Part shown: positions 11,067-22,494 of the stretch, one piece after another | How positions within the stretch are numbered: position 1 is the stretch's first letter | Layout of the letters: each line of letters opens with the position of its first letter | NCBI RefSeq assembly: GCF_029784155.1 | Contig: NC_073692.1 | Span: 426,107,324-426,171,323 of the forward strand | Length of the DNA: 64,000 nucleotides | Direction: 5' to 3' | Source: Uranotaenia lowii | Taxonomy: Eukaryota > Arthropoda > Insecta > Diptera > Culicidae | Program-made: the position numbers and the translations under genes | Notes under the pieces: generated by a model | Told to the model about the DNA's origin: nothing | Seen by the model: the letters and a program-made list of their open reading frames with translations, nothing else | The model's database searches: none

Positions 11067-14000
11067 TATATTCTTACCCAGAATATCTGGCAACACTGTT
11101 GTGTTACCACGAACCCAATTTGAGTAGTCTCGCCTAACCGTGTGATGATGTAAACATTTGTACCGCGTTTATCATCATCACTTGTCATCAGCAATCATTG
11201 ATCTATTGTTCTCGATTGCGAATTGAACAACAAGCAAGAGGAACCAAAACAAACAATGTTTTGGTTCTGCTGCAATCGGCAGCAATGTGGTTTTGTGCCG
11301 CGCGGTGAAATAATGGATCGGCCCGATCCGGAAACCAGAATGACCTAAGCTGTTAAATGGTCGTTAATGAAATAAATAAACGATCCGGAAAAGCGGTTCT
11401 TCTGCAGGCATCCGAAACCGTAAATATCAACAATTTTGGATCACAAAATCCTGATTCTTATTTTGGTGTTGCTTTTCAAACTTAAACTTATTGCAAATTT
11501 CACATTATAAACTCAAAATTCCGGAGCATGAATAGAAAATGTTTCAAATTGCAAACCATTTTTAAGAAATACTCATTTAAGGATCATGATACAGTCAAAA
11601 GTGTTTCCTAATCAAATACTTTGACTCAATTCCCAAACCATTTTTTTTGCTGGGATGCAGAGGTAATCTCGGTCCTAACACGTGAATTATTAATCTTTCG
11701 ATTCCTCTTTTCTCTTTTCCTTCTATCCATTGACTAATAGGACGTGGCCGGTGCCGTTATTGATGATAGAAGAGCATCAGTTTTGTTTATTATAATGTGC
11801 TGTCAATCCCAGGTACCATTTTTTTTCCTTTGAACAAAACTGATAGCTAGTTCTACTGAGCCACCTTTTCGACTGTGGAATTTGAAATGCATTGGTTGTA
11901 ACAATAGTTTCATAAAAAAAACTTAAGGGACGGTATAAAAAAATAAATCAATAAATAAATAAATAAAATTGTGTAAAGACGAATAATCCCACAGATGATT
12001 TAAACAAAGCATTTCTGATTCAATCGTTTACGGTCGATGTGAGCTTAGATTCAAAATTCGTTTTAAAACTCTTTCAAATCACAGAGTATTGCGAAAATTC
12101 ATCGATTCCACAGAATTTTGAGAAATCTTTCCATGTTTCACTGTCATGTTCTCATATCAAACGTCAAGTTGATCAAATCTAACGTCAAATCAATGTTTAA
12201 CACAAATGGAGACAAAATTTCTTAATATGATAACAGAAATAAGATTTATCAGTTTGGGGAGAGAAAAAATCTTCGCTACTAAAACTAAATAGTTTGGAAA
12301 GCTTTAGGAGTAACATTTTAGAGTCTATATATTAACTCAAAACATGCGTACACACAGAATAGTGCCATAATAAGTAGAACTGCAATAAAACGGATTCCTA
12401 GGCCTCATTTCTTCATATTTTGGGTTTATATAGCATTACTACTAACGTTAGAAAGTTAAATTGAAAATCACAAAATAATATCACAGAATTTTGAGCAAAA
12501 AAACACAGAGCTCGAAAATTTATTTTGTCCAAAACACAGAATTTTTTGGTAACTTCGCCTACAACGTCCACGTCAATATATTGGAAAGTGTCTTAAAGAA
12601 GTTTCTTAAATACGCGCTAAGAAATCTTGGATGGCAAGAGAAAGGAACTTTTGTCAATATGAAAGATTGGTATAAAGAAGTCACCAACAAACTTCATGTT
12701 GGTTTAATTATCCTTTAACAATACTGTTTGTGTAAAAATATTTTTCAGATAGTCATCAAATGTTTATGAATGAAAATTCTTATAAATCAGTTACCTGTCT
12801 GGGGTAAAATGCAACAAAATGCAAATCAAAATGACTTTTCCATTAGAATATGATTGATTTGCATTAGACGGTTGTTAACATAAAAATTTAATCCCGCCAA
12901 ACATTTATGTTGAAAAACCGATGTTATTGCAATTGGTTATTTTATGCGTTATGATCTTTTTAGCATCACATTAGAAGTATCATTTGAACTCTACAATAAA
13001 AGTGACTAATACTTGTTTTTCACGTCCAAAGAATTTGTTTACAAATTTCCGTCTCTAGTGTAGGAAAACTTTCACACAAAAGACAGAGCACCGAAATGTG
13101 AACGATTGCGATTTTATTGCTGATCATATGAAAGATTCAACTATTTATAGGCAGCTCACGAAAAAACAATGGCACGAAGAGCCAGACAGGATCCCAAAAT
13201 CGATACCTTCGTGTTCGGCCGGTTTAAATATTTGGTTCCCTGGGGTCAACGGGCTCAACACCATGGATCAAAAATGAACCCAAACGGATGGAATGCAAAA
13301 GTTGTAAAATCGAACGCGCCTTCTGCCAAAATCGGGTTTGATTTAATCTTCTTTTCTCACATTGTTGCACAAAGGCAAACGAGACCGAGAGTGAAAGACG
13401 GCCACGATGCCATAAACTTGGAAAAACTTGGAAGTTTAACCTTAGAAGAGCTCCAACGATTTGTGACCAGGCACTCTAACCTTTGGAACAGCTGTATTTA
13501 GGTAAGTCGTTACCTACAACAACATTCGAGAGCATGAGAGTCTCCAGTTCGAACAGGAAAACAAATGAAAATAATCTTTTATTTTCCACCATATAAATGT
13601 CAGATCCAATAGCTTTTATTTGCTTTCGATACGTTTCTTCCACAACAAGAGAGTCGGTTTTCGAGTTTCTCTGTTTTAGTTCGCGTTCGAACAATTAATC
13701 ATGATTTATAATGCACATTATTATAACCCACAATCGCAACTTTAGCTTTTGTTTTTTTTTGTTGTATGTGTTTCTCTCAAGTTGTTTCACTGCCAAAGCC
13801 GGGGCTCGCGGCCAGTTAGCGGATGGTTTAGGTTTTCTCTGTCCCAAAGTGCTGAAAATATAAACGATCCACCCAATATAATGGACGTCATCAATGGACT
13901 TTGAGTACTTTTGGCTGGCTGAGAAATGATTCAATCACACCCTTCGGAGTGGTTGTGCAATTCCATTGTACGAAACAATCGATATGGTAACGAGCTACTA

Positions 14001-14449
14001 ACTTTAGGCGGGTAGTAAGTTCATAGTTATTTGCATTCGGAATCTGAGCCGAACTAGAGATGAACCGTTTTGTGAATGATGAAAATTTATGTTAGCGTAG
14101 CAGTTGTTTTTTTCTTTTCGGAGCTATTTTTGGGTAGCAATTTCAAATCAAAACAATAGCCTTTACCGTCTCATTGCTTCGTTTGAAAATTATGAAAAAT
14201 AATGTGAATAAGGATAGAATATAGAAAGATTGGATACATAGCAAAAAGTATTCTTCTGTAAAATCGTACCGAGACAAGTTATTGAAAATTCCTTGTTAGA
14301 AAATATGAATATTGATTTTCGACTATCATTTTTAAGAAAATAGGCAAGTATTTTAACAAAGTTTGTTTTACGTATACCTTTATTCAAAATCTTTCAAATC
14401 AGTTCAAGAACTTTCAAATTAATAAATTGTTGCAAAAAAGAGAATACAT
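11067..14449. other. Non-repetitive stretch without recognisable genes
   Basis: Mixed AT-rich sequence. A short AAATA run lies at 11945-11968. A GC-richer island at about 13140-13960 contains a 110-codon forward frame (13169-13501) and a 79-codon reverse frame, neither with a motif I recognise. It could hold conserved non-coding DNA or an exon, but this is not shown. Confidence 0.45.
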
Positions 14450-16496
14450 TAAAATGACAAAAATCACATTAATCATAAAAATGACAAAAATGACAAAATG
14501 AGAAAAACGAGAAAAATGACAAAAATGACAAAAATGACAAAAATGACAAAAATGACAAAAATGACAAAAATGACAAAAATGACAAAAATGACAAAAATGA
14601 CAAAAATGACAAAAATGACAAAAATGACAAAAATGACAAAAATGACAAAAATGACAAAAATGACAAAAATGACAAAAATGACAAAAATGACAAAAATGAC
14701 AAAAATGACAAAAATGACAAAAATGACAAAAATGACAAAAATGACAAAAATGACAAAAATGACAAAAATGACAAAAATGACAAAAATGACAAAAATGACA
14801 AAAATGACAAAAATGACAAAAATGACAAAAATGACAAAAATGACATAAATGACATAAATGACAAAAATGACAAAAATGACAAAAATGACAAAAATGACAA
14901 AAATGACAAAAATGACAAAAATGACAAAAATGACAAAAATGACAAAAATGACAAAAATGACAAAAATGACAAAAATGACAAAAATGACAAAAATGACAAA
15001 AATGACAAAAATGACAAAAATGACAAAAATGACAAAAATGACAAAAATGACAAAAATGACAAAAATGACAAAAATGACAAAAATGACAAAAATGACAAAA
15101 ATGACAAAAATGACAAAAATGACAAAAATGACAAAAATGACAAAAATGACAAAAATGACAAAAATGACAAAAATGACAAAAATGACAAAAATGACAAAAA
15201 TGACAAAAATGACAAAAATGACAAAAATGACAAAAATGACAAAAATGACAAAAATGACAAAAATGACAAAAATGACAAAAATGACAAAAATGACAAAAAT
15301 GACAAAAATGACAAAAATGACAAAAATGACAAAAATGACAAAAATGACAAAAATGACAAAAATGACAAAAATGACAAAAATGACAAAAATGACAAAAATG
15401 ACAAAAATGACAAAAATGACAAAAATGACAAAAATGACAAAAATGACAAAAATGACAAAAATGACAAAAATGACAAAAATGACAAAAATGACAAAAATGA
15501 CAAAAATGACAAAAATGACAAAAATGACAAAAATGACAAAAATGACAAAAATGACAAAAATGACAAAAATGACAAAAATGACAAAAATGACAAAAATGAC
15601 AAAAATGACAAAAATGACAAAAATGACAAAAATGACAAAAATGACAAAAATGACAAAAATGACAAAAATGACAAAAATGACAAAAATGACAAAAATGACA
15701 AAAATGACAAAAATGACAAAAATGACAAAAATGACAAAAATGACAAAAATGACAAAAATGACAAAAATGACGAAAATGACAAAAATGACAAAAATGACAA
15801 AAATGACAAAAATGACAAAAATTACAAAAATGACAAAAATGACATAAATGACAAAAATGACAAAAATGACATAAATGACCAAAATGACAAAAATGACAAA
15901 AATGACAAAAATGACAAAAATGACAAAAATGACAAGAATGACAAAAATGACAAAAATGACAAAAATGACAAAAATGACAAAAATGACAAAAATGACAAAA
16001 ATGACAAAAATGACAAAAATGACAAAAATGACAAAAATGACAAAAATGACAAAAATGACAAAAATGACAAAAATGACAAAAATGACAAAAATGACAAAAA
16101 TGACAAAAATGACAAAAATGACAAAAATGACAAAAATGACAAAAATGACAAAAATGACAAAAATGACAAAAATGACAAAAATGACAAAAATGACAAAAAT
16201 GACAAAAATGACAAAAATGACAAAAATGACAAAAATGACAAAAATGACAAAAATGACAAAAATGACAAAAATGACAAAAATGACAAAAATGACAAAAATG
16301 ACAAAAATGACAAAAATGACAAAAATGACAAAAATGACAAAAATGACAAAAATGACAAAAATGACAAAAATGACAAAAATGACAAAAATGACAAAAATGA
16401 CAAAAATGACAAAAATGACAAAAATGACATAAATGACAAAAATGACAAAAATGACAAAAATGCCAAAAATAACAAAAATAACAAAAATGTCAAAAA
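14450..16496. repeat. 9-bp minisatellite (ATGACAAAA)n, about 220 copies
   Basis: A near-perfect tandem array of a 9-base unit (GACAAAAAT in another phase). Long runs are flawless. Variants cluster at the edges, at 14846-14864 (two ATAAATGAC units) and at 15771-15937 (CGAAAATGAC, ATTACAAA, ATGACCAAA, AAGAATGAC). Because 9 is a multiple of 3, several frames on both strands stay open for hundreds of codons (MTK, FLS and FVI repeats). These are not genes. The flanks grade into decayed units on both sides. Confidence 0.97.
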
Positions 16497-17955
16497 AAAG
16501 GACACGAATAATTTTTTTTCGAACATAATTTTTCTTTCAACTTAAGAACTGAACTGTCTTTTCGTTTCTGTGCGAGAAAGAAAATTTATGCTTTACAAAT
16601 TTGTTCAAGACCCGAACTTGATATCTCTTCAAGAAATCCTTTTAATTGATTTGCCTTCATTGCCAAAAAACCTAGAAGAGATGCTAAGTTATGCTTTTCA
16701 ACAAAGTTGATTAGTTGAAAATTTTCTTGAAAACTTGAAAACAGGCAAAAAACGATCCATAGATAGAGGAAAAATCATGTTTGCTATTTAGAAAAAACAC
16801 ATTGAATTTCCCCACAAAAAATTCGAATTTAATCACGTGAAAGTTTTATTCAAATTAGCGAGTTCTGAACAAAATTAAACAGTTTCAGACCCCAGGATCT
16901 GAGAAGTTTGAAAATGACCTCAACTCGACTCAGTCCAAGGGCGTGCAAACGGGGGGGAGGGGGTTAGGGGTTAAACCACCTTCACCGCCCCTCCTCCCCC
17001 GAGAAGATTTTTTCCGAGCAATATTTTCAGTTCAAATAAAGAATTTCCGTACATGTCCGAAAAGGCTCGACTCCAGCGGAATCTTTTAAACTTTGAAATC
17101 ATAGTTTCATTCAGCTAAGAGGTTCTTCAAACCTTTGATTATACGATCATTTAAGACGTTTCCAAATTTTTATTAATTTTTAATTGACAATTTCAGTTTG
17201 TAACTCAATAGACCATCTGTATTGAAACTCAAATCTTAACACAAAAAAATTGGTTGTTATAGAATGGGTTTTTATTAAGAAGTTCAAGCAACAAAAATCA
17301 GAATTTTATGCCAACAAAATTCATTCATCGAATACTTATTTTACATGTCAACAAATTGGTAGAAATGTGACAAGCGTTTGATTTTATTATAAATCACTTT
17401 ATTTATAAAAAAAAAAAGGTCATTAAAATTTCTCTGCTAATTTTAGAATATTTTTCAAGAAACAAATTTTAGCTTCATTTTCGTTTTGTGTTTTTTGCTC
17501 TTCTAACACTCAACTCCACATACAAAAGGTTTTTTTTATGAATTACACAAGGCCACAATATCCACATCTTACCGAAGTGCAAATAACTTTATAGCTAAAT
17601 TTTATTAAATTGATTAAATCCAAAAATGCAGTTATTCTTTTGTCTATCAGCTTTACTTTTTTTTTAATTTTAAAATTTTGTCTTCAATATTCTTTTTTTT
17701 CTTAAATGATTTTTGCATATTTTAAAGTTATAAAAACTTTTGAATGTGTAAAAATCATATAAGGAAATTTGGAATTTTGTAGAAACAAATTTAAAATTTA
17801 CAAAAAAAAATCAATAAAGTTTAAATTCAATTATCAACTTTTTCTAAGACCGCAAGTTATTTTGGCTTCTGCGAAAAAAGTTAGACAAATTTTCTGTTCA
17901 ATAAGGGAGTTTCAACAATTTTTTAAAAAAGATTCAACATAAATTAAATTTTGGA
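16497..17955. other. AT-rich spacer with one G-rich tract
   Basis: No gene or element end is recognisable. It contains the G-run cluster annotated at 16951-16970 and otherwise AT-rich sequence. Confidence 0.5.
16951..16970 (+). other. Possible G-quadruplex tract
   Basis: GGGGGGGAGGGGGTTAGGGG gives runs long enough to supply four G tracts. A C-rich stretch follows at 16977-17000, so a hairpin is an alternative. Confidence 0.35.
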
Positions 17956-17959
17956 TACT
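17956..17959. repeat. 4-bp target duplication TACT, left
   Basis: TACT precedes the 5' LTR and recurs at 24052-24055, immediately after the 3' LTR. Confidence 0.75.
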
Positions 17960-19516
17960 TGTAACCGTTCGTTACCTATCCGAAATGTGTCTTCGACACA
18001 TTGACAAATTATGACCTAAATGCTGACTTAGAAATGTCAAAGCAATTGACACTCACACGGGCTCTCAGGGATTCCTCCCTTTACACCGAATTCCTGAACC
18101 AAGCACGCAGCCACTTCTCTCGCGAGAGATGCTCATGGGCGTCGGATGATCTCCTGTGTCACCGCGAGGAAGTGTTATTACCCGGAGAGCGGCACATCCG
18201 CGTAAATTTACCGTTGTATGTGTGTCGGTTGAAAGTCTCTTAACGTTCTTCAGAAAACGGTTTTGCATTGCCGTTCTTTCTGTCTGTGACCGTTTTGGAG
18301 AACGGAAGTGCGCGTCGTGTTAAATAGGTTAAAAATAGTAAAAAGCATGTGGTGTAAAAGTTTTAAAACTTATCCTTAATATTTACAGATTAAAACAACA
18401 AAAAGTAGTACAGAAAAGTTAAAACAGTGATCGAAAAATCGTAAAGCGATCAAATAAAAACACAAAAAAGTACGGTTAGTAAGGAAAAAATGTTTGGGAC
18501 GAAAAACGATAAAATTTAATTTATGTATTTTGTGCTATGTAATTTATTTATACAGTTACCTAAACAAAACGTTAACAAACATACAACAAACATTGTAACA
18601 AAAGTGTGACGAAAAACAACATAAAAAGGTAAATACTTATGGTAAACAAAACAAATATTGTAAAACACGTGGAAATCATGACGTCACAGATATCATAACA
18701 CCTTTGGCAGGTCCAAGAGGGCCTTTTTTTTGTTCTTTTGGCTTTTCTATCAGAGCACGGCGCCCCGGAGTATTGTTACTGAATCCCAAAACCGGAGTAA
18801 TCCAGACAGAAAGGAATTGTCTGACACCGCTTCAGACCCGACGGCAAAAGGTCTACCGACAACAGCATCATCGGAAATTGGCCAGTAGTTTTCAACTGTC
18901 GTTTATTGGTCCTTCCGGGACGCCGGAAGTGGACCGGTGAAACATTGGCCTGTTCCGAATCGACGAAGCTGCTCGCCGTGAATCAACAAAATGACCGCTG
19001 AAAACATCTATACATCGGGTTCCGCGGCCTTGACTAACGCCGCTGTGCCAGCAATAGAACGAACCGCAAGTATAGATAAGCTAAAAACCTGTGACGTCAG
19101 TAGGGACAACTAGTATAATAAACCCCTAAAATTATGTTGTTAAATTGAACCCACCCTGTTTATATTTGGAGAATTTTAATCCATTTACATCACTTTTGTT
19201 CGTGGTTTCGCTAGTGGCCAAAAGGGCCCATCCACTCTTCGCTCCAAAGTTGGTCCCTTTCAGATTTCTTTGCGTTTTTTCTAAATAGTAACAGTTCGAC
19301 CCGGTTGGTAACATGCGAGGTAACACTCGATGTGGCTATGGTCAATTATCCCGCATCATAGGCATCCCTAATGGAGTTTCCCCGAATATCGGAAGACTCC
19401 GGAGGAAGTAGCTCGTGCTATCCATCCATACATGACGACCCTGAGTTCCACCAATTCCACCCACAAATCCCAAAATATAAACAAACCACCCACCCGCTGA
19501 GCAACCGCGAGTTACA
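17960..19516 (+). repeat. 5' long terminal repeat
   Basis: 1557 bp, TGTAACCGTTCG... to ...CGCGAGTTACA. A possible polyadenylation signal AATAAA lies at 19117-19122. The short frames in it occur at identical offsets in the 3' copy and are not thought to be genes. Confidence 0.93.
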
Positions 19517-19519
19517 ATT

Positions 19520-19530
19520 TGGCGCCCGCA
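19520..19530 (+). promoter_or_regulatory. Primer-binding-site candidate
   Basis: TGGCGCCCGCA begins 3 bases after the 5' LTR. TGGCGCCCG matches the complement of the 3' end of tRNA-Lys used by many retroelements, so priming by tRNA-Lys is likely but inferred. Confidence 0.7.
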
Positions 19531-20038
19531 TAAAAAAAGTAAACATCAGCACGACAAAACTTTCCTCAAGTTCCCCGAGGAGGGACGAAAAAACAGTGCC
19601 TGTTTGATGTTTTAATCGTTCTTCAAACGATCGTTCAAAGTGAAAACTAATCGCTTTTTTTTCATTTTAGAATCAACGCTGTAGATTGTCCTGGAACTAC
19701 GGTATGAAAATCACATCGTAGTGGTCCAGCGATTTTCGGAAATCGATATGATTTTAGGCCAAAGTTTCAACAATTGGATTCGTTAACATCTTTACCAAAT
19801 TACGAACATCAAGATTAGCTTGCTTTTTGGTCGAGGCTAAAAGTATCTGGAAGTAGCCGATCCGGAAGAGGACTGGAGTGAATCAGGCCGGTTGCAGTTA
19901 GCAATTCGTGATCCGATTACTCTTCGTCTCTCATTATTTAGTAGCACTTAATCAAGCCCTCCTTTTCGAAGCTAATATTAGCAAACTTTCAATCAACAAC
20001 AGCTAAAACAACCGGGAACAATCTAAAAATTTACTAAA

Positions 20039-20407
20039 ATGAACGTGTGTAGGAATGAAATTGAAAAAGTAGAAGGTAACCCTGTAGAAGGCGCGTGTCA
20101 CGTTATCACCGAGATAGAGGAGTGTAAAGTTTCTTCGCGCTTCGTGAAACCTTTTCGAAAGTACCGTCGAGATCAATCGCGTAAAAATTTAGTTGATTCG
20201 GAAATATTCAAAATGTGTCCAAGGCTTTTCCCGTGTGAAAAGAATTTTCCGAGAGAAATGACTGCTCTTGTTGGTCGGAATAGTAATGGTGAATTAGAAT
20301 CGATTTCCGATTTCAGCCAACGCCGCGAAGGGGATATGAATGACGAACCCCAACGTTCGGAGGATGGTTCGACGTATTTTCAAATTAGTTTTCTCCACCC
20401 ACGTTAA
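20039..20407 (+). CDS. Unrecognised 122-codon ORF in the LTR element interior
   Basis: The ATG has an insect-like context (ctaaaATGaac) about 520 bases after the primer-binding site, the position where gag would start. The product is highly charged, with a basic stretch (FRKYRRDQSRKN near residues 37-48) and an acidic C-terminal third. No zinc knuckle, capsid motif, signal peptide or membrane segment is visible. A second open frame (20524-20832, another phase, also charged) follows, so the region may be a decayed longer gag-like reading frame. It could equally be a chance ORF. The absence of any pol downstream means the element could not mobilise itself even if this were translated. Function is unknown. 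Confidence 0.3.
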   Translation: MNVCRNEIEKVEGNPVEGACHVITEIEECKVSSRFVKPFRKYRRDQSRKNLVDSEIFKMCPRLFPCEKNFPREMTALVGRNSNGELESISDFSQRREGDMNDEPQRSEDGSTYFQISFLHPR

Positions 20408-21661
20408 CAAAAACACCAGGTTCGCTGCATTCTGTCCGAAGCAAAAAACACCTCGAACTACGATATTCCGCCTTGAGATCATTTCCGGATAGCTTACGCC
20501 CATTATTGTGGCCCTGATGAGACGTGTGTCGGAATCAAAAACGGAAAAGTTACCTCCCAAAAACAGATAACCCGCGAAACGAAAATAGATTTTTCTTGCC
20601 CCGAATCGAAATTTTTCATGCCAACTATTCGCGCGCGGTAGCTAGAAACCCTTGTTCGATAAAAATATTTCGAAAGTTTTACAAGGAACATCGAAACAAT
20701 TTCAAAAGTCTTCGCGTGATCCGTTACCAATATCGAGGCGTTCATACGATTTTCTGGATTTTACGAAACAGATTGACGGAAAAACGCGATAATTTCTCAG
20801 AAAGTAAAACCAACCGCGATGACGAAAGATAATCCGTGTTCGCGTGTTCAAACTAGCTTATTCGTACGGATAAGAAACCGGAAATAGCGCGATACGTTGA
20901 TGTAATTGTAGGCAAGAGAAACGGAAAAGTGAATGAATCAATTTTAATCTCAAAATCAAATATCTCATCCAAGTTTCAGCCCAGTTACCCTAACTTGAAG
21001 CCACAATTGTAGATTCCGTGCTTACGGTTTTGTAGTCTTGCGTTATGAAATTTTGAAATTAAAATCGATCCCCATGCAAATGGGAAAAATCTTAAAACAC
21101 TGCTTGTCATAAGTGAAATATGAAACCCTATTTGGTCCGAACCATTCAGTTCATTTGGTCTATGGTACCAAATTGAACCAAAAATACTGATTACGACTTT
21201 TCAATCTATCTAAACGAAACGAGCCAAATATTGATTATTCCTTTGCAAAGATCACGATGTTCTTTGACACCTCTTAAGAACGATAAACCGACTAAAGATT
21301 TGCCGATTACAAATCATTGATGATTACAATAACCGAATGATTCCTAGATCCTCGTCAGGTTCAGGATTTTGAATTGAATAGCTACTTCTTGTAGAAAATT
21401 GTGGCATTTTCGCTCGTCTTCTTTCCGGGTGAAAGAATTGATGGTTCACAGAACATTTAGCTTACAAATCATTTTAGAATAATCAGGTTGGTTTGAAGAA
21501 ATTGATGTTGAGGGAATTTCGGATTCCAGTGCAGAAATACTTAGTTGAACTAAAATTTGATTCATTCAAGACAACTAAAATAGAAAAAAAAGAATTATTA
21601 GACCGAATAAAATTACGAATTATAACTTCTCGATGGTTTGCGAGGTCGTTGAAAAGGGCCA

Positions 21662-22230
21662 CTACGAGTTGCTGTTTTTCACCAGTCCATGGCCGCTGAT
21701 GAGTGTCATCGGTGCCCTATCCGTGGCTGACTCGAAACCTGAAAATAGAAAAAAAAAAAAGCCAGAAACAATATAAGTATCTGTCCAATAGTTGAACGAT
21801 ACATAAAACTTACCCTTAAGATTATCTGCTGTTTATTTTCTTCCACTTCAACTGCTTAGTTCAGTCCAGGTGTGAAATCTAGAAAAAAAACACAGAAAAA
21901 TAATCACTTTAACAGCTAATGAAAAGCTGATTTTCGGATGTGTTTTAGCGGAAGGCTAACACAATCAAAACAATACTTACCTGGTGATTTTTGGGGAAGC
22001 AATTTCGGCCTTTCCGGATTTATCCTCACCGCAGTTTTAGCTGAAACCGACAAGAGAAATAAAAACATTAGAAGGAAACTGAAATCTGCAAATTGAGCTC
22101 AAGAGGATCAATGTTGCGAAAATAAGCTTGAAAACTTACCTTGGAAATGCACCAACTTTAAACACCGGTGATAATTAAATGAAAAAATTTCCAACTTTGA
22201 ATCCATGGATTTCAATTGATAAACAAACAT
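21662..22230 (-). CDS. Antisense spliced small gene inside the LTR element
   Basis: Minus-strand exons with good insect splice signals can be read. Exon 1 ends at 22140 (CCAAG|GTAAGTTTTC). Exon 2 is 22040-21981 (60 nt, GGTTTCAG before, CACCAG|GTAAGTATT after). Exon 3 is 21878-21814 (65 nt, TTTTCTAG before, GTAAGTTTTA after). Exon 4 starts at 21738 (CTATTTTCAG before). Introns are 99, 102 and 75 bp. From ATG 22230-22228 the frame stays open through exons 1 and 2. With exon 3 it stops at 21858-21856 (57 aa). If exon 3 is skipped, the frame joins exon 4 in phase and stops at TAG 21664-21662 (75 aa). The product includes the basic block VRINPERPKLLPQKS. I recognise no family. Transcribed opposite to the element, its introns would survive reverse transcription. 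It may be a captured host gene, an accessory gene or a non-coding RNA. Confidence 0.5.
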
Positions 22231-22475
22231 TGTTTACATTTTATGTTGACGTTTACCGTGAGTGTTCGTCAACAAAAGAGATACTACAGTGAGTTACACT
22301 GAGTTACACGATGCTGTTCCGATCACTTGATGATTGCGAAATAGGCAGTGCGTGAGTATTATAGACTTAAAAGTCGAATTTTAATTTTGATAATTCAAAA
22401 TGAAAAAAATTACTAATAGAATTGGTTTGCATTCATCTCTCTAGTAATAAAATGAATGACGTTTCATTCATTTTC

Positions 22476-22491
22476 AGAAGGGACGATGGGG
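22476..22491 (+). promoter_or_regulatory. Polypurine-tract candidate
   Basis: AGAAGGGACGATGGGG lies 3 bases before the 3' LTR. It is interrupted by two pyrimidines, so it is a weak but correctly placed plus-strand priming site. Confidence 0.5.
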
Positions 22492-22494
22492 TAA

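Noticed and set aside
14469..16526. Very long open frames (up to 469 codons) on both strands
   Set aside because: They are translations of the 9-bp tandem repeat, open because the unit length is a multiple of three.
18001..18243. 80-codon frame in the LTR, present again at 22536-22778
   Set aside because: Lies inside the LTR and is duplicated only because the LTR is. No recognisable domain.
21630..21745. Plus-strand frame opening with MVCEVVEKGHYELLFF
   Set aside because: It overlaps the antisense exon 4, whose splice signals are coherent. No plus-strand start context or family match was seen.
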